Part shown: in pieces, positions 1 through 7,283 of the stretch
Layout of the letters: the number at the start of each line of letters is the position of its first letter
Numbering within the stretch: the stretch's first letter is position 1
Made by a program: the position numbers and the translations under genes
Notes under the pieces: model-generated
Seen by the model: only the letters and a program-made list of their open reading frames with translations
Databases searched by the model: none
Told to the model about the DNA's origin: nothing
From: Bacteroidales bacterium
GTDB taxonomy: Bacteria; Bacteroidota; Bacteroidia; Bacteroidales; JAAUTT01
Direction of reading: 5' to 3'
NCBI GenBank assembly: GCA_012031335.1
Contig: JAAUTT010000183.1
Coordinates: forward strand, 1 to 7,768
Length of the DNA: 7,768 nt

Positions 1-1
1 T

Positions 2-971
2 CGGGATTATGGACTTGTTCCTTCCTGTCATGGCATTACAATCTACAATCAGCTGGATCGCCATAACCTCCCTTTCAATGAAAACGCAAAGAATCAATTA
101 TGTTTTTGGTAAGTTGTTTTGATCCATCAGACAGTATGTTTAAAGATCCGTTAATAACTGAAAAAGACAGGATCGGTAACAAGCATAGTTGGGAACATAT
201 CATAGCCCATAATTCAGGATACCCCCCACGAGCTTTAAGTTTGCTTGGTTTAATTATACTGGCGCTTCAAACAATCCTCCTTACATTGATTTACGGAACG
301 GAAACGTTTATGATCGGGTAAAGAATTTAAGATGGGAAGACCCTTGGTTGGAAGGGGAACATTTTTCGTCAGCATTAAAGTGGTATTGGAATCAACTTAC
401 TGATAAAGATAAATCGCTTGATGATCCTTTCATAAAAGACTATTTCAGGGCTTATGAGGAAAATATTCTGGATGTAGAAACCGGACTGCCCTTAAATGGA
501 GGGTGTAAAAGTCGAGCCATTGCCATGGCCGGATTGTTTAAAGTGTATACAGGATATTTGACCGTGGGTAAGGTCTATCCATATGCAGACAAGGCTATCG
601 ACAGTGTATTGAAGCTTCAATTTAACGATGGTTCATTCGGTGATAATTTAGTTAAAGGGGCTATGACAATTAACTGGGATGCCATTTGGGTGCTTAGAGA
701 ACTTGATATAATGCTCAAAGGGTCATACCGTCACTCTGATATTGTGCAAGCCGGAAACAGATTAGCTGATTTTTTGATGAACGTGCATCGTAAACCTGAT
801 GGAGGCTTTTCTTTTCATCCAACTCATTGTATGATGGAGCACAATTCCATAAAAACATCTGAAAAGTATGTAGAGAGCGATACGCAAGGAACAAGCATGA
901 GCTTAAGATGTCTTTCGTATGCCGATGAATGGAATTTAAAAATAAAACTTTTTTCTTACTGTGTTTATTAA
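2..971 (+). pseudogene. Uncharacterised helical-repeat protein, 3' part, two frameshifts
   Basis: The 5' end lies outside the window. One protein can be read across three frames: about 2-106 in frame 2, about 106-225 in frame 1, and 226-971 in frame 3. The breaks fall at a T5 run (103-107) and a C6 run (222-227). Adding one T and one C restores a single frame of 323 residues that ends at the TAA at 969-971. Across the second join the product reads SGYPPTSFKFAWFNYTG. The protein is rich in W, Y, G and amphipathic helices, with motifs such as WYWNQL, NGGCKSRA, LQFNDGSFGDN and RKPDGGFSFHP. The repeated DGSFGDN and DGGFSFH turns recall alpha/alpha-toroid enzymes such as prenyltransferase-like or polysaccharide-active folds, but I cannot name a family. 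It lies 28 bp before the GH43 gene and so probably belongs to the same carbohydrate operon. A TTG at 348 could open a 207-residue fragment, but coding continues upstream of it, so I do not treat it as the true start. Sequencing error is an alternative to real decay. Confidence 0.6.
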
Positions 972-999
972 GTACTAAAAAATACACAATATAATTTCA

Positions 1000-2139
1000 A
1001 TGAAAAAACAGCTTATTGCAATTTGCCTTTTTCTATTAAGTACAAACTATTCTATTTGTCAGAATAGAATCAACATCTTTAGCCCTGGTAAGCCATGGAA
1101 AGATAGTAATGGCAATCCCATCAATGCACATGCCGGGGGCATCCTCCTGCACGAAGGGAAATATTACTGGCATGGACAAATTATGGTGGAAGGAGCCAGC
1201 CCTTATGGGAGCAATGCCCAGGTTGGGGTAAGCTGTTATTCATCTGCTGATCTGTATAACTGGGAAAACGAAGGTGTGGCACTTAACGTTGTAACGGACG
1301 ACTCTATGCACTTTCTTGCTAAAGGTTGCAAAATAGAACGTCCAAAGGTCATTTACAACAGGAAAACCAATCAATTTGTGATGTGGTTTCATCACGATAT
1401 CAAAGGGCAGGGACACCGCAATGCCTTAACCGGAGTTGCAATAAGCGATAAAGTTTCAGGTCCGTTTCGGCTGATAAAAATTTTCCGGCCCAATGCCAAT
1501 TTCTGGCCTGTAAACGTGCTGGAGGATCAAAAGAGGTTCCCCAAGCCAGAGGCTTTGAAAGAATATAGTGGTGGCAGTTTACCCGCACACCCCGATTCGT
1601 TAAACATATTGGGTCGTGATTTTCACCGTGGTCAAATGTCGCGCGATATGACGTTGTTTGTGGACGAAGATGGAAAAGCTTATCACATCTATGCATCGGA
1701 GGAAAACAGCACCATGCATATTTCGGAACTTACCGACGATTATTTGTCCTTTTCAGGAAAATACGGTCGCGTGTTCGTAAACCGTTTCATGGAAGCTCCA
1801 ACCATGTTTAAAAAGGATGGCAGATATTATATGATTAATTCGGGCTGCACAAGCTGGGCTCCAAATGCAGGTCGGTCTGCTGTAGCTGAATCAATATGGG
1901 GTCCCTGGAAGGAATTGGGCAACCCTTTCATTGGCGAAAATGCCGACATTTCCTTTAATTCCCAGGGAACCTTTGTATTGCCTGTTGCGGGCAAGAAAGG
2001 AGCTTATATCTATATTGGAGATCGCTGGACTCCCTCAAATGCAGTGAATGCTACATATATTTGGCTGCCCATTCAGTTTGAAGGCGAAAAACCGATAGTG
2101 AAATGGATGGATACATGGACTTTGATTTTCTTCAAATAA
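1000..2139 (+). CDS. Secreted glycoside hydrolase family 43, exo-beta-1,3-galactanase-like
   Basis: This is an intact 379-residue enzyme. Residues 1-20 form a Sec signal peptide (MKKQ, then a hydrophobic core), probably cut between C20 and Q21. YSIC is a poor lipobox, so a soluble periplasmic or secreted form is more likely than a lipoprotein. The rest is a five-bladed GH43 propeller. Recognisable segments are NAHAGGILLHEGKYYW (42-57), GVSCYSSADLYNW (76-88), ERPKVIYN (113-120), MSRDMTLFVDEDGKAY (213-228), MEAPTMF (264-270), SGCTSWAPNA (281-290) and SQGTFVLPV (321-329). This set resembles the GH43_24 and GH43_34 type acting on galactans. In characterised GH43_24 exo-beta-1,3-galactanases a Glu is the catalytic acid and a Gln the base. 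E265 and Q322 are the matching candidates, with E113 as third active-site residue. The usual GH43 N-terminal Asp base is not evident. About 45 extra residues lie between FRP (162-164) and SRDM (214-217). The ATG at 1000 is chosen because the signal peptide starts there; the leader is AT-rich without a clear Shine-Dalgarno site. Subfamily and substrate are inferred. Confidence 0.87.
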   Translation: MKKQLIAICLFLLSTNYSICQNRINIFSPGKPWKDSNGNPINAHAGGILLHEGKYYWHGQIMVEGASPYGSNAQVGVSCYSSADLYNWENEGVALNVVTDDSMHFLAKGCKIERPKVIYNRKTNQFVMWFHHDIKGQGHRNALTGVAISDKVSGPFRLIKIFRPNANFWPVNVLEDQKRFPKPEALKEYSGGSLPAHPDSLNILGRDFHRGQMSRDMTLFVDEDGKAYHIYASEENSTMHISELTDDYLSFSGKYGRVFVNRFMEAPTMFKKDGRYYMINSGCTSWAPNAGRSAVAESIWGPWKELGNPFIGENADISFNSQGTFVLPVAGKKGAYIYIGDRWTPSNAVNATYIWLPIQFEGEKPIVKWMDTWTLIFFK

Positions 2140-2171
2140 ATTATCAGAGCGATAGACGTAAAATAAAAAAT

Positions 2172-3451
2172 ATGACAACCAGACGAACTGCATTAAAAAC
2201 CGGCGCAGCAGCATTGGCCGGTTCATTATTGTTTCCTGACAAAATATTTGCAACAGGCAATTCGAATCATCGGGCAGTTGTTCCGATTCGAGCCATCACC
2301 AAGAGCCCTAAATTTCACTGGTTCGGGTATTACGATAAATTGCAGTTCGACCCCACAAACCGCTATGTGTTAGGTATGGAGGTTGACTTTGAGCATCGTT
2401 CGCCAGCCACTGGCGATGAGGTTCGCATTGGCATGATTGATCTGCTGGATAACGATCGATGGGTTGACCTCGGTTTGAGCGAATCCTGGAGTTGGCAGCA
2501 AGGGTGCATGCTGCAATGGATCCCTGGCTCGGATCAGGAAATAATCTGGAACAATAAACAAGGCGACCGGTTTGTATGTCATATTTTGAATGTAAAAACA
2601 GGAAAGAAGCGAACCCTGCAAAAAGCAATTTACGCTTTGAGCCCTGATGGGAAATGGGCCATTGGTACCGAATTTTCGCGTATCCAGAATTTGCGCCCCG
2701 GATACGGATACGCAGGGGTAAACGATCCATACGAAGATGTTAAAGCTCCTTCTGCCATTGGTCTTTATAAGATTGAGCTGGCTACAGGTAAAGAAACCTT
2801 GCTGTTTTCACTTGCCGATATTGCCAAAATACCTTATAACGGACAGAATGTTGAGGATAATTTCCATTGGTTTAATCATTTGCTGGTAAATACCGATGGA
2901 AGCCGGTTAACTTTTTTGCACAGGTGGAGGGCTGAAAAGGCAGAAAGGCAGGTTATGGCAGTAGGAGGATTTACAACACGTATGTTCACTGCCTCGGACA
3001 AACGGCGACGACCTTTATTGTATTGACCCTTCGGGGCATACCTCTCATTTTATCTGGAAGAATCCCCGACATATCTGTGCCTTTACCAAACCATTGGGAC
3101 AAGAAACCGGGTTTTATGAACTTGAGGATAAAACCGGAAAATCTACCCGCATTGGTGTCAATAAAATGAAAGAGAATGGCCACCAAACGTATTTACCCCT
3201 TGGCAACGGAATGGAATGGTTGCTTTGCGATAATTATGGACGCATACAAACACCATATCTTTACCATATACCTACCGATAAGCGCATTGATTTAGGCAAC
3301 TTTTCTTCACCACTGGAATACACGGGCGAATGGCGTTGCGATTTGCACCCCCGGTTTAGCCCCGACGGTAAAAAAGGTTTGTATTGATTCAACACATGGG
3401 GGAAATGGCCGCCAAATGTATGTTTTGGATATTTTGGGGGCAATATTTTGA
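2172..3451 (+). pseudogene. Tat-exported beta-propeller protein, oligogalacturonate-lyase-like, two frameshifts
   Basis: The start is the ATG at 2172, 32 bp after the GH43 stop, because a twin-arginine signal begins there: TTRRTALKTG followed by an alanine-rich hydrophobic stretch. The frame is open upstream to 2103, but that part overlaps the GH43 gene. Motifs include FHWFGYYDKLQFDP, the blade turn ALSPDGKWAIG, FHWFNHLLVNTDGSRLTFLHRW, HTSHFIWKNPRHI and DLHPRFSPDGKK. The propeller turns and conserved His residues resemble the TolB-like, PL22 oligogalacturonate lyase type (seven-bladed, metal-binding histidines). This is a distant, uncertain match. The first frame stops at 3024-3026, but the same protein continues in frame 1 from 3001 (NGDDLYCIDPSGHTSH), which implies one extra base near 3000-3002. 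It breaks again at an A6 run (3370-3375); removing one A gives VCIDSTHGGNGRQMYVLDI and a stop at 3449-3451. The restored length is about 425 residues, normal for such proteins. It may act on oligosaccharides released by the GH43 partner. Decay and assembly error are both possible. Confidence 0.68.
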
Positions 3452-3593
3452 TTTTGATTTTAAAGACTAAATAAAATATCAATAAGAGTCGTTTTAAAAT
3501 TGATTCTTTAATTACATGATGGTTTAATATAAGGTTGCATAAGGAATGCTTATACCTGTTTAACCGTAAAAGTAATAGTAGTTAGTTAGATTG

Positions 3594-3629
3594 ATAACCG
3601 TCCGGGCCTCCAAACCGGCGGTTATTTTT
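3594..3629 (+). terminator. Intrinsic terminator of the carbohydrate operon
   Basis: The left arm ATAACCG (3594-3600) pairs perfectly with CGGTTAT (3619-3625). After a single bulged T at 3601, CCGG (3602-3605) pairs with CCGG (3615-3618), leaving a 9-nt loop. A T-run follows (3625-3629), then AATTTT. The 11 base pairs and T-tract are typical of a Rho-independent terminator on the + strand. It lies about 140 bp after the restored stop of the propeller gene. I see no gene in the AT-rich stretch between them (3452-3593). Confidence 0.8.
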
Positions 3630-3692
3630 AATTTTATGATCTTCAATATTCTTCCTTTACCCCGAATGTAAAATCATGCTCAATTTTTCACC

Positions 3693-3881
3693 TGACAGAG
3701 CTACACGTTATAGCAAAAGAACTACACGTTAATCTCCCTTAACCATGCATCAACACAGTAAAACCAAACATCATTTCCATTAAACCAAACTGACACCTGG
3801 TTTTTCTGCAGCAAAAGCGAACAAAACCAACTGGAAATCTGACAGAACTTCGCAAAATCATGACAGAGCTTCAGAGTCTTC
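3693..3881 (+). repeat. Nine phased degenerate 21-bp direct repeats upstream of the MCP gene
   Basis: Cut into consecutive 21-bp units starting at 3693, 3714, 3735, 3756, 3777, 3798, 3819, 3840 and 3861, the sequence aligns without any gap. Unit position 9 is C in all nine and position 10 is C or T in all nine. Position 7 is A in eight, position 8 is a purine in eight, and position 14 is C in six. The core is roughly ARAACYAMAC. Three adjacent pairs show it most clearly: CTACACGTTA at 3701 and 3722, AAACCAAAC at 3761 and 3782, and TGACAGARCTTC at 3840 and 3861. The unit at 3798 is the weakest. A 21-bp period is two helical turns, so the cores would lie on one face of the DNA. LytTR-type regulators bind direct repeats at about this period, but I cannot assign a binder. 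The array sits between the terminator and the MCP gene and is probably an extended operator for that gene. Confidence 0.6.
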
Positions 3882-3928
3882 AGATAAGGGCAAACCTAAT
3901 TAGTACTTATAATACTTACTTGATATGG

Positions 3929-3966
3929 TTCTTGATCTGCATGGTCAATTAAAAGAATACATTTTG
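3929..3966 (+). promoter_or_regulatory. Possible MCP promoter
   Basis: TACATTTTG at 3958-3966 resembles the Bacteroidota -7 element TAnnTTTG with one extra T. TTCTTG at 3929-3934 could serve as the -33 element, with a spacer of 23 bp. It lies 54 bp before the MCP start and about 50 bp after the 21-bp repeat array, which is a sensible order for an activator array and a core promoter. The match is imperfect. The rest of 3882-4020 is AT-rich and I see nothing else in it. Confidence 0.3.
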
Positions 3967-4020
3967 ATGAATCATAATAAATCCATAACTTAAGGCTATA
4001 AATCAATAAAAATAGATCGA

Positions 4021-5853
4021 ATGAATCTGAAAAACCTCAAAACAAGAACAAAACTTATCTATAGCTTTTCTTTAGTATTGGTGCTGGTAATCGGCATTTC
4101 TATCCTGGGTATCCACAGTTTATGGGATCTGAACGAAAAACACAATGATCTTGGCGTAATTAAAAGTACCGAAGCTGATTTGCTGACCACCCGCCTTAAC
4201 ATGCGAACTTTTGTTCACCTTCGCGACACCCAGTATTTTGGGGTAGCTATTGCCAGTGTTAACAACGCGATAACTTCAATTGACAATTTAAAAGATTTGT
4301 TGACCATTGAGGAAAACATTGAACTGGCACAGCAGTACTTAAAGCTCCTTACAGAATACAAAGCATTGATGCTCGAAAACAAGGATGCAAATGTGCGTCA
4401 GATAAATTCACTTGACCGGAGATTGGTGATCAGCGAAGATATCAAATCAGATTTTGAGGCAACGGGATTACCCGAGAATCATAAGCTAAATTTTTATTTT
4501 AACAATGCCCGGCTTAACGGTACTTATATTTATGCAAACAATAAGCCCGAGCTAATTGACGAGGCAAACAGGTATATTGACATGGCATTAGCAGAGGCCG
4601 AAAATATGCGACTTTCAGAAATTTCGGGATTACTCGCCGGGTATAAAGAAACCATGAACGACTTTATGCTTGCCTACAACCAATCGAAAGCTACAGAAGC
4701 TAAACTTGTGGAAAAAGGCAGGGAAATAGTTAAAATTGCCGACCATATAGAAGAAAATATCACTGAATTTATTAAAGATCAATACAGGGGTAGTTTGCTG
4801 TTTATTATTATATGTACCATTTTATCGGTTTTGGTAAGTGTATTGATTACCTTCCTGCTTACGAAATACCTGGTTTCAATGATAAATAAAGGCGTAGCAC
4901 TTGCTCAAACCTATGCAGGTGGTAACCTGGCTTTTAAGGTGCCTGATGAAGACCTGGCCGTTAAGGATGAGTTGGGCGATTTAGCCCGATCCATGGTAAA
5001 TATGGGCGAAAAAATGAAAGAAATTATTGCCGATGTTCTGATAAGCGCACAAGGTGTAGCATCGGCAAGTGGCCAAATCAGCAGCACATCACAGCAAATA
5101 TCCCAGGGGGCTTCTGAGCAGGCATCATCGGTTGAAGAGGTGTCGTCGAGTATGGAAGAAATGGCATCCAACATAGAGCAAAATACCGATAACGCCAAAC
5201 AAACAGAAACCATTTCATTATCTGCTTCCCAAGGAATTAATCAGGTAGCCCAAAAGGCTCAAAAAGCTGTTGAAGCCAACCGTATTATTTCTGAGAAAAT
5301 ATCCATTATAAACGACATAGCTTTTCAAACCAATATCCTTGCATTAAATGCCGCAGTGGAAGCAGCCCGTGCAGGCGACCATGGCAAAGGCTTTGCTGTA
5401 GTGGCATCCGAGGTAAGAAAGCTTGCCGAAAAAAGCAAAACGGCAGCCGACGAAATTGTTTCTCTGTCTAAAACCAGTTTGTCGCTGGCTGAAGAAGCAG
5501 GAGTAAAGATGATGGAAATTATTCCCGAAATTGAGCGTACCTCAAAACTGGTTAGGGAAATTGCAGCTTCCAGTGTGGAGCAAAATAATGGGGCCGACCA
5601 GATTAACAATGCCCTGCAACAACTTAACAACGTTACACAGCAAAATGCTGCCGCAAGCGAAGAACTGGCTACTAACGCTGAAGAAATGACCGCTCAGGCC
5701 GAAATGCTCCGGGAAAAGGTTTCGTATTTCAAAACCGGAGAGGAACATGCAGCCATGTTTAAGACCAGTTCTGGTAATAATAAAGCATCATTGTTGGCGG
5801 GCCACAAAAAAAGCAACCGTCGGCGCAAAAGCCCCATGGTCAAAAAGGTATAA
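4021..5853 (+). CDS. Methyl-accepting chemotaxis protein
   Basis: This is a 610-residue transmembrane chemoreceptor. After a short basic N-terminus, TM1 spans about 13-33. A predicted all-helical extracytoplasmic sensor of about 220 residues follows (34-256), then TM2 (about 257-280), a HAMP linker (about 282-335) and the cytoplasmic coiled-coil signalling domain (about 340-570). The hairpin tip is clear: [20 protein letters not shown] (435-454), followed by [20 protein letters not shown], the region that binds CheA and CheW. Flanking helices carry Glu/Gln-rich heptads ([12 protein letters not shown] at 370-381, and [16 protein letters not shown] at 546-561) that could be methylation sites. 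The sensor size fits a helical bimodular (HBM)-type or long four-helix-bundle domain, but the ligand is unknown. The C-terminus is a flexible tail ending in a strongly basic stretch ([15 protein letters not shown]), with no CheR-docking NWETF-type pentapeptide. It stands alone, with non-coding DNA of more than 500 bp on both sides and no chemotaxis genes nearby. The start is the ATG that directly precedes the KNLKTRTKL entry to TM1. Confidence 0.95.
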   Translation: MNLKNLKTRTKLIYSFSLVLVLVIGISILGIHSLWDLNEKHNDLGVIKSTEADLLTTRLNMRTFVHLRDTQYFGVAIASVNNAITSIDNLKDLLTIEENIELAQQYLKLLTEYKALMLENKDANVRQINSLDRRLVISEDIKSDFEATGLPENHKLNFYFNNARLNGTYIYANNKPELIDEANRYIDMALAEAENMRLSEISGLLAGYKETMNDFMLAYNQSKATEAKLVEKGREIVKIADHIEENITEFIKDQYRGSLLFIIICTILSVLVSVLITFLLTKYLVSMINKGVALAQTYAGGNLAFKVPDEDLAVKDELGDLARSMVNMGEKMKEIIADVLISAQGVASASGQISSTSQQISQGASEQASSVEEVSSSMEEMASNIEQNTDNAKQTETISLSASQGINQVAQKAQKAVEANRIISEKISIINDIAFQTNILALNAAVEAARAGDHGKGFAVVASEVRKLAEKSKTAADEIVSLSKTSLSLAEEAGVKMMEIIPEIERTSKLVREIAASSVEQNNGADQINNALQQLNNVTQQNAAASEELATNAEEMTAQAEMLREKVSYFKTGEEHAAMFKTSSGNNKASLLAGHKKSNRRRKSPMVKKV

Positions 5854-5924
5854 ACATTAACCTCACCGGGGCTTCGAATGACGAAAATTATACCAATTTG
5901 TAAACTAAGCTATGCCGGTTTGAA

Positions 5925-5945
5925 AAAATGCTTACCGCGCATTTT
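5925..5945 (+). terminator. Possible weak terminator after the MCP gene
   Basis: AAAATGC (5925-5931) and GCATTTT (5939-5945) form a perfect 7-bp stem with a 7-nt loop, about 70 bp after the MCP stop. The stem is AT-rich and the T-run is part of the stem, so termination would be weak. It could be chance in AT-rich DNA. Confidence 0.3.
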
Positions 5946-6017
5946 CATAATTGAGCATGCTGCATTTTAAAAAACATCGTTCGATCCAGGGGAAAATCTT
6001 CTATAGGATTCTCATCA

Positions 6018-6057
6018 AACGTTCGATAGGGTATTTTACAATGCTCTATCGAACGTT
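6018..6057. repeat. Inverted repeat forming an 18-bp hairpin
   Basis: AACGTTCGATAG (6018-6029) and CTATCGAACGTT (6046-6057) are perfect 12-bp inverted arms. Six more pairs continue inward (6030-6035 with 6040-6045, two of them G-T) to a four-base TTAC loop. Neither strand has a T-tract right after the stem, so it is not a typical intrinsic terminator. CGTTCGAT, part of the arm, occurs again at 5978-5985, exactly 42 bp before its copy at 6020-6027. It could be an operator, a structured RNA element or the remnant of a small repeat element. Confidence 0.65.
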
Positions 6058-6348
6058 ACAAAAAAGGCGGTTACAATTATAGCAGTCATCGTTGGGCGAT
6101 TTTTTTGGTTTGGACTGTGATTTTTCATTTGTTTTTGAATTCTATTTTGAGTTTATAGGTGTTTTATGTTTTTCCTCGCCGGAAAATTATTCATTGGTGA
6201 ATGGCATTAATCAATCTTAGCTTTTTGTTGTTAATTTACATATATTAAAATTGCCTCAGAAGGGAAAATGATTAATGATGACTCCACTAGTTAAAAATGA
6301 ATTCTGTGAATTGTCCTGTTCTAAATCAGGTAGCATAATATTCCCATT

Positions 6349-6377
6349 TTGGACAAAGCAAATACCTAATTGTCCAA
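6349..6377. promoter_or_regulatory. Candidate operator before the AraC gene
   Basis: TTGGACAA (6349-6356) and TTGTCCAA (6370-6377) are a perfect 8-bp inverted repeat with a 13-bp spacer, so the half-sites start 21 bp (two helical turns) apart. AATTGTCC also occurs at 6309-6316 and again at 6368-6375, giving a third half-site. The site ends 19 bp before the ATG at 6397, a position expected for autoregulation by the AraC-family product. No binder has been shown. Confidence 0.45.
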
Positions 6378-6396
6378 TGAACTAATTGCTTTAAGA

Positions 6397-7215
6397 ATGG
6401 ACTATCAAATTATACAACCACCACCACAACTTGCTGACTACATCAGGCTGTTTTGGTATTTGGAGTTTAATGCCACTGAGGATAAGCCATTTGTTCATCG
6501 TGCGTTTGCACATCATTGCTTCGAAATTGTTTTTTGTTACAAAGGACAATTTAAGTTTCAAGCGGCTTTTGACCGGGAAAATAATTTAGGCTCGGGCGTT
6601 TACGGGCAAACCCAATCCATCAGCAAGGTGACTTCAAATACGAACTTCGGGGTATTGGGAATTTATTTGTATCCCTACGCACTTACTCAACTGTTTGGTG
6701 TGCCTGCAAGCGAAATTACCAATCAGTCAGTTGATGTACAAACCCTTTTCGGTAAACAAGGCAAAGAATTAGAAGAAAGAATAATGATGGCATTGGATAA
6801 CAAACAACGGATTAAAATTATTTCCAACTTTTTTGAATCACAGCTAAAAAATATAAAATCAGAATTTTCCACTTTATGTTCTTCCGTTAAAACCATTTCA
6901 AATGCATACTCAACTCTTACTGTGAATATACTGGCTTCAAATAATTTCTTATCTGTCCGACAATTTGAAAGAAGATTTAAAGAATTTTCAGGATTTAGCC
7001 CCAAACTTTTTTTGAGAATAGCAAGGTTTAATTCACTTCTCAACAAGTCTTATTACGACAAACCGTTTGCCGAAATCGCTTTTGACTTTGGCTATTATGA
7101 TGAAGCTCATTTCAGCCACGATTTCAAGGAGTTATCTGGCATCAGCCCAAAGGAATATTTCAAACCTGAAACACTAGCCGCCATCGACCGGGGTATAGTC
7201 ATCCTTTCATGGTAA
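6397..7215 (+). CDS. AraC-family transcriptional regulator
   Basis: This is a 272-residue DNA-binding regulator. Residues 1 to about 160 form a ligand or dimer domain starting DYQIIQPPPQLADYIRLFWYLEF, with HHCFEIVFCYKGQF at 39-52. This is the pattern of the DUF6597-type N-terminal domain found on many Bacteroidota AraC regulators. Residues about 165-258 are the double helix-turn-helix. The first part holds LSVRQFERRFKEFSGFSPKLF (185-205), and the second holds FAEIAFDFGYYDEAHFSHDF (224-243) followed by KELSGISPKEYF, the classical AraC signature. The ATG at 6397 is preferred over an in-frame TTG at 6370, because the family usually begins close to this point and the TTG lies inside an inverted repeat that looks like an operator. 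No strong ribosome-binding site is visible for either start. The inducer is unknown. It may control itself, the downstream membrane-protein gene, or the genes beyond the window. Confidence 0.92.
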   Translation: MDYQIIQPPPQLADYIRLFWYLEFNATEDKPFVHRAFAHHCFEIVFCYKGQFKFQAAFDRENNLGSGVYGQTQSISKVTSNTNFGVLGIYLYPYALTQLFGVPASEITNQSVDVQTLFGKQGKELEERIMMALDNKQRIKIISNFFESQLKNIKSEFSTLCSSVKTISNAYSTLTVNILASNNFLSVRQFERRFKEFSGFSPKLFLRIARFNSLLNKSYYDKPFAEIAFDFGYYDEAHFSHDFKELSGISPKEYFKPETLAAIDRGIVILSW

Positions 7216-7255
7216 GAATGTCGTTTTTATACAAATTTATTCCTATGTAGTATGA

Positions 7256-7263
7256 TAAATTTG
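7256..7263 (+). promoter_or_regulatory. Bacteroidota-type -7 element before the small membrane gene
   Basis: TAAATTTG matches the Bacteroidota -7 consensus TAnnTTTG exactly and lies 20 bp before the ATG at 7284. No good TTTG -33 element is seen at the expected distance. If used, it would give the membrane-protein gene its own promoter in addition to any read-through from the AraC gene 68 bp upstream. Confidence 0.4.
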
Positions 7264-7283
7264 CCGTTAAAAATAGCATTTAC

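Larger units (their letters stand above)
5854..6396. other. Long non-coding gap between MCP and AraC genes
   Basis: I see no convincing gene on either strand in this 543-bp stretch. It holds a weak possible terminator at 5925-5945, a long perfect-core hairpin at 6018-6057 with a further core copy at 5978-5985, and an inverted repeat at 6349-6377 just before the AraC start. The stretch from about 6107 to 6300 is AT-rich with T-runs on the + strand and only very short hairpins. Any promoter for the AraC gene should lie in this gap, but I could not identify one with confidence. Confidence 0.6.

Noticed and set aside
348..971. A separate 207-residue gene starting with TTG at 348
   Set aside because: Coding-like sequence continues in the same frame upstream to the C6 run and joins the preceding frame, so this is the 3' part of a longer gene.
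1000..1062. Lipoprotein signal on the GH43
   Set aside because: The residues before C20 are YSI, which do not fit a lipobox. Ordinary signal peptidase cleavage before Q21 is more likely.
3094..3387. A stand-alone 97-residue gene
   Set aside because: The frame is coding-like from 3001 and continues the propeller domain of the gene that starts at 2172. It is a frameshift fragment.
3693..3881. CRISPR array
   Set aside because: The repeats are degenerate, with a 21-bp total period and no identical repeat/unique spacer structure, and no cas gene is near.
4911..5748. Open frames on the minus strand within the MCP gene
   Set aside because: They are antisense to a clearly coding domain and show no recognisable protein features.
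6088..6106. Intrinsic terminator, ATCG and CGAT arms followed by seven T
   Set aside because: The stem is only 4 bp, too weak to call despite the T-run.
6370..6396. TTG start adding nine residues to the AraC protein
   Set aside because: It lies inside an inverted repeat, and the family normally begins close to the ATG at 6397.
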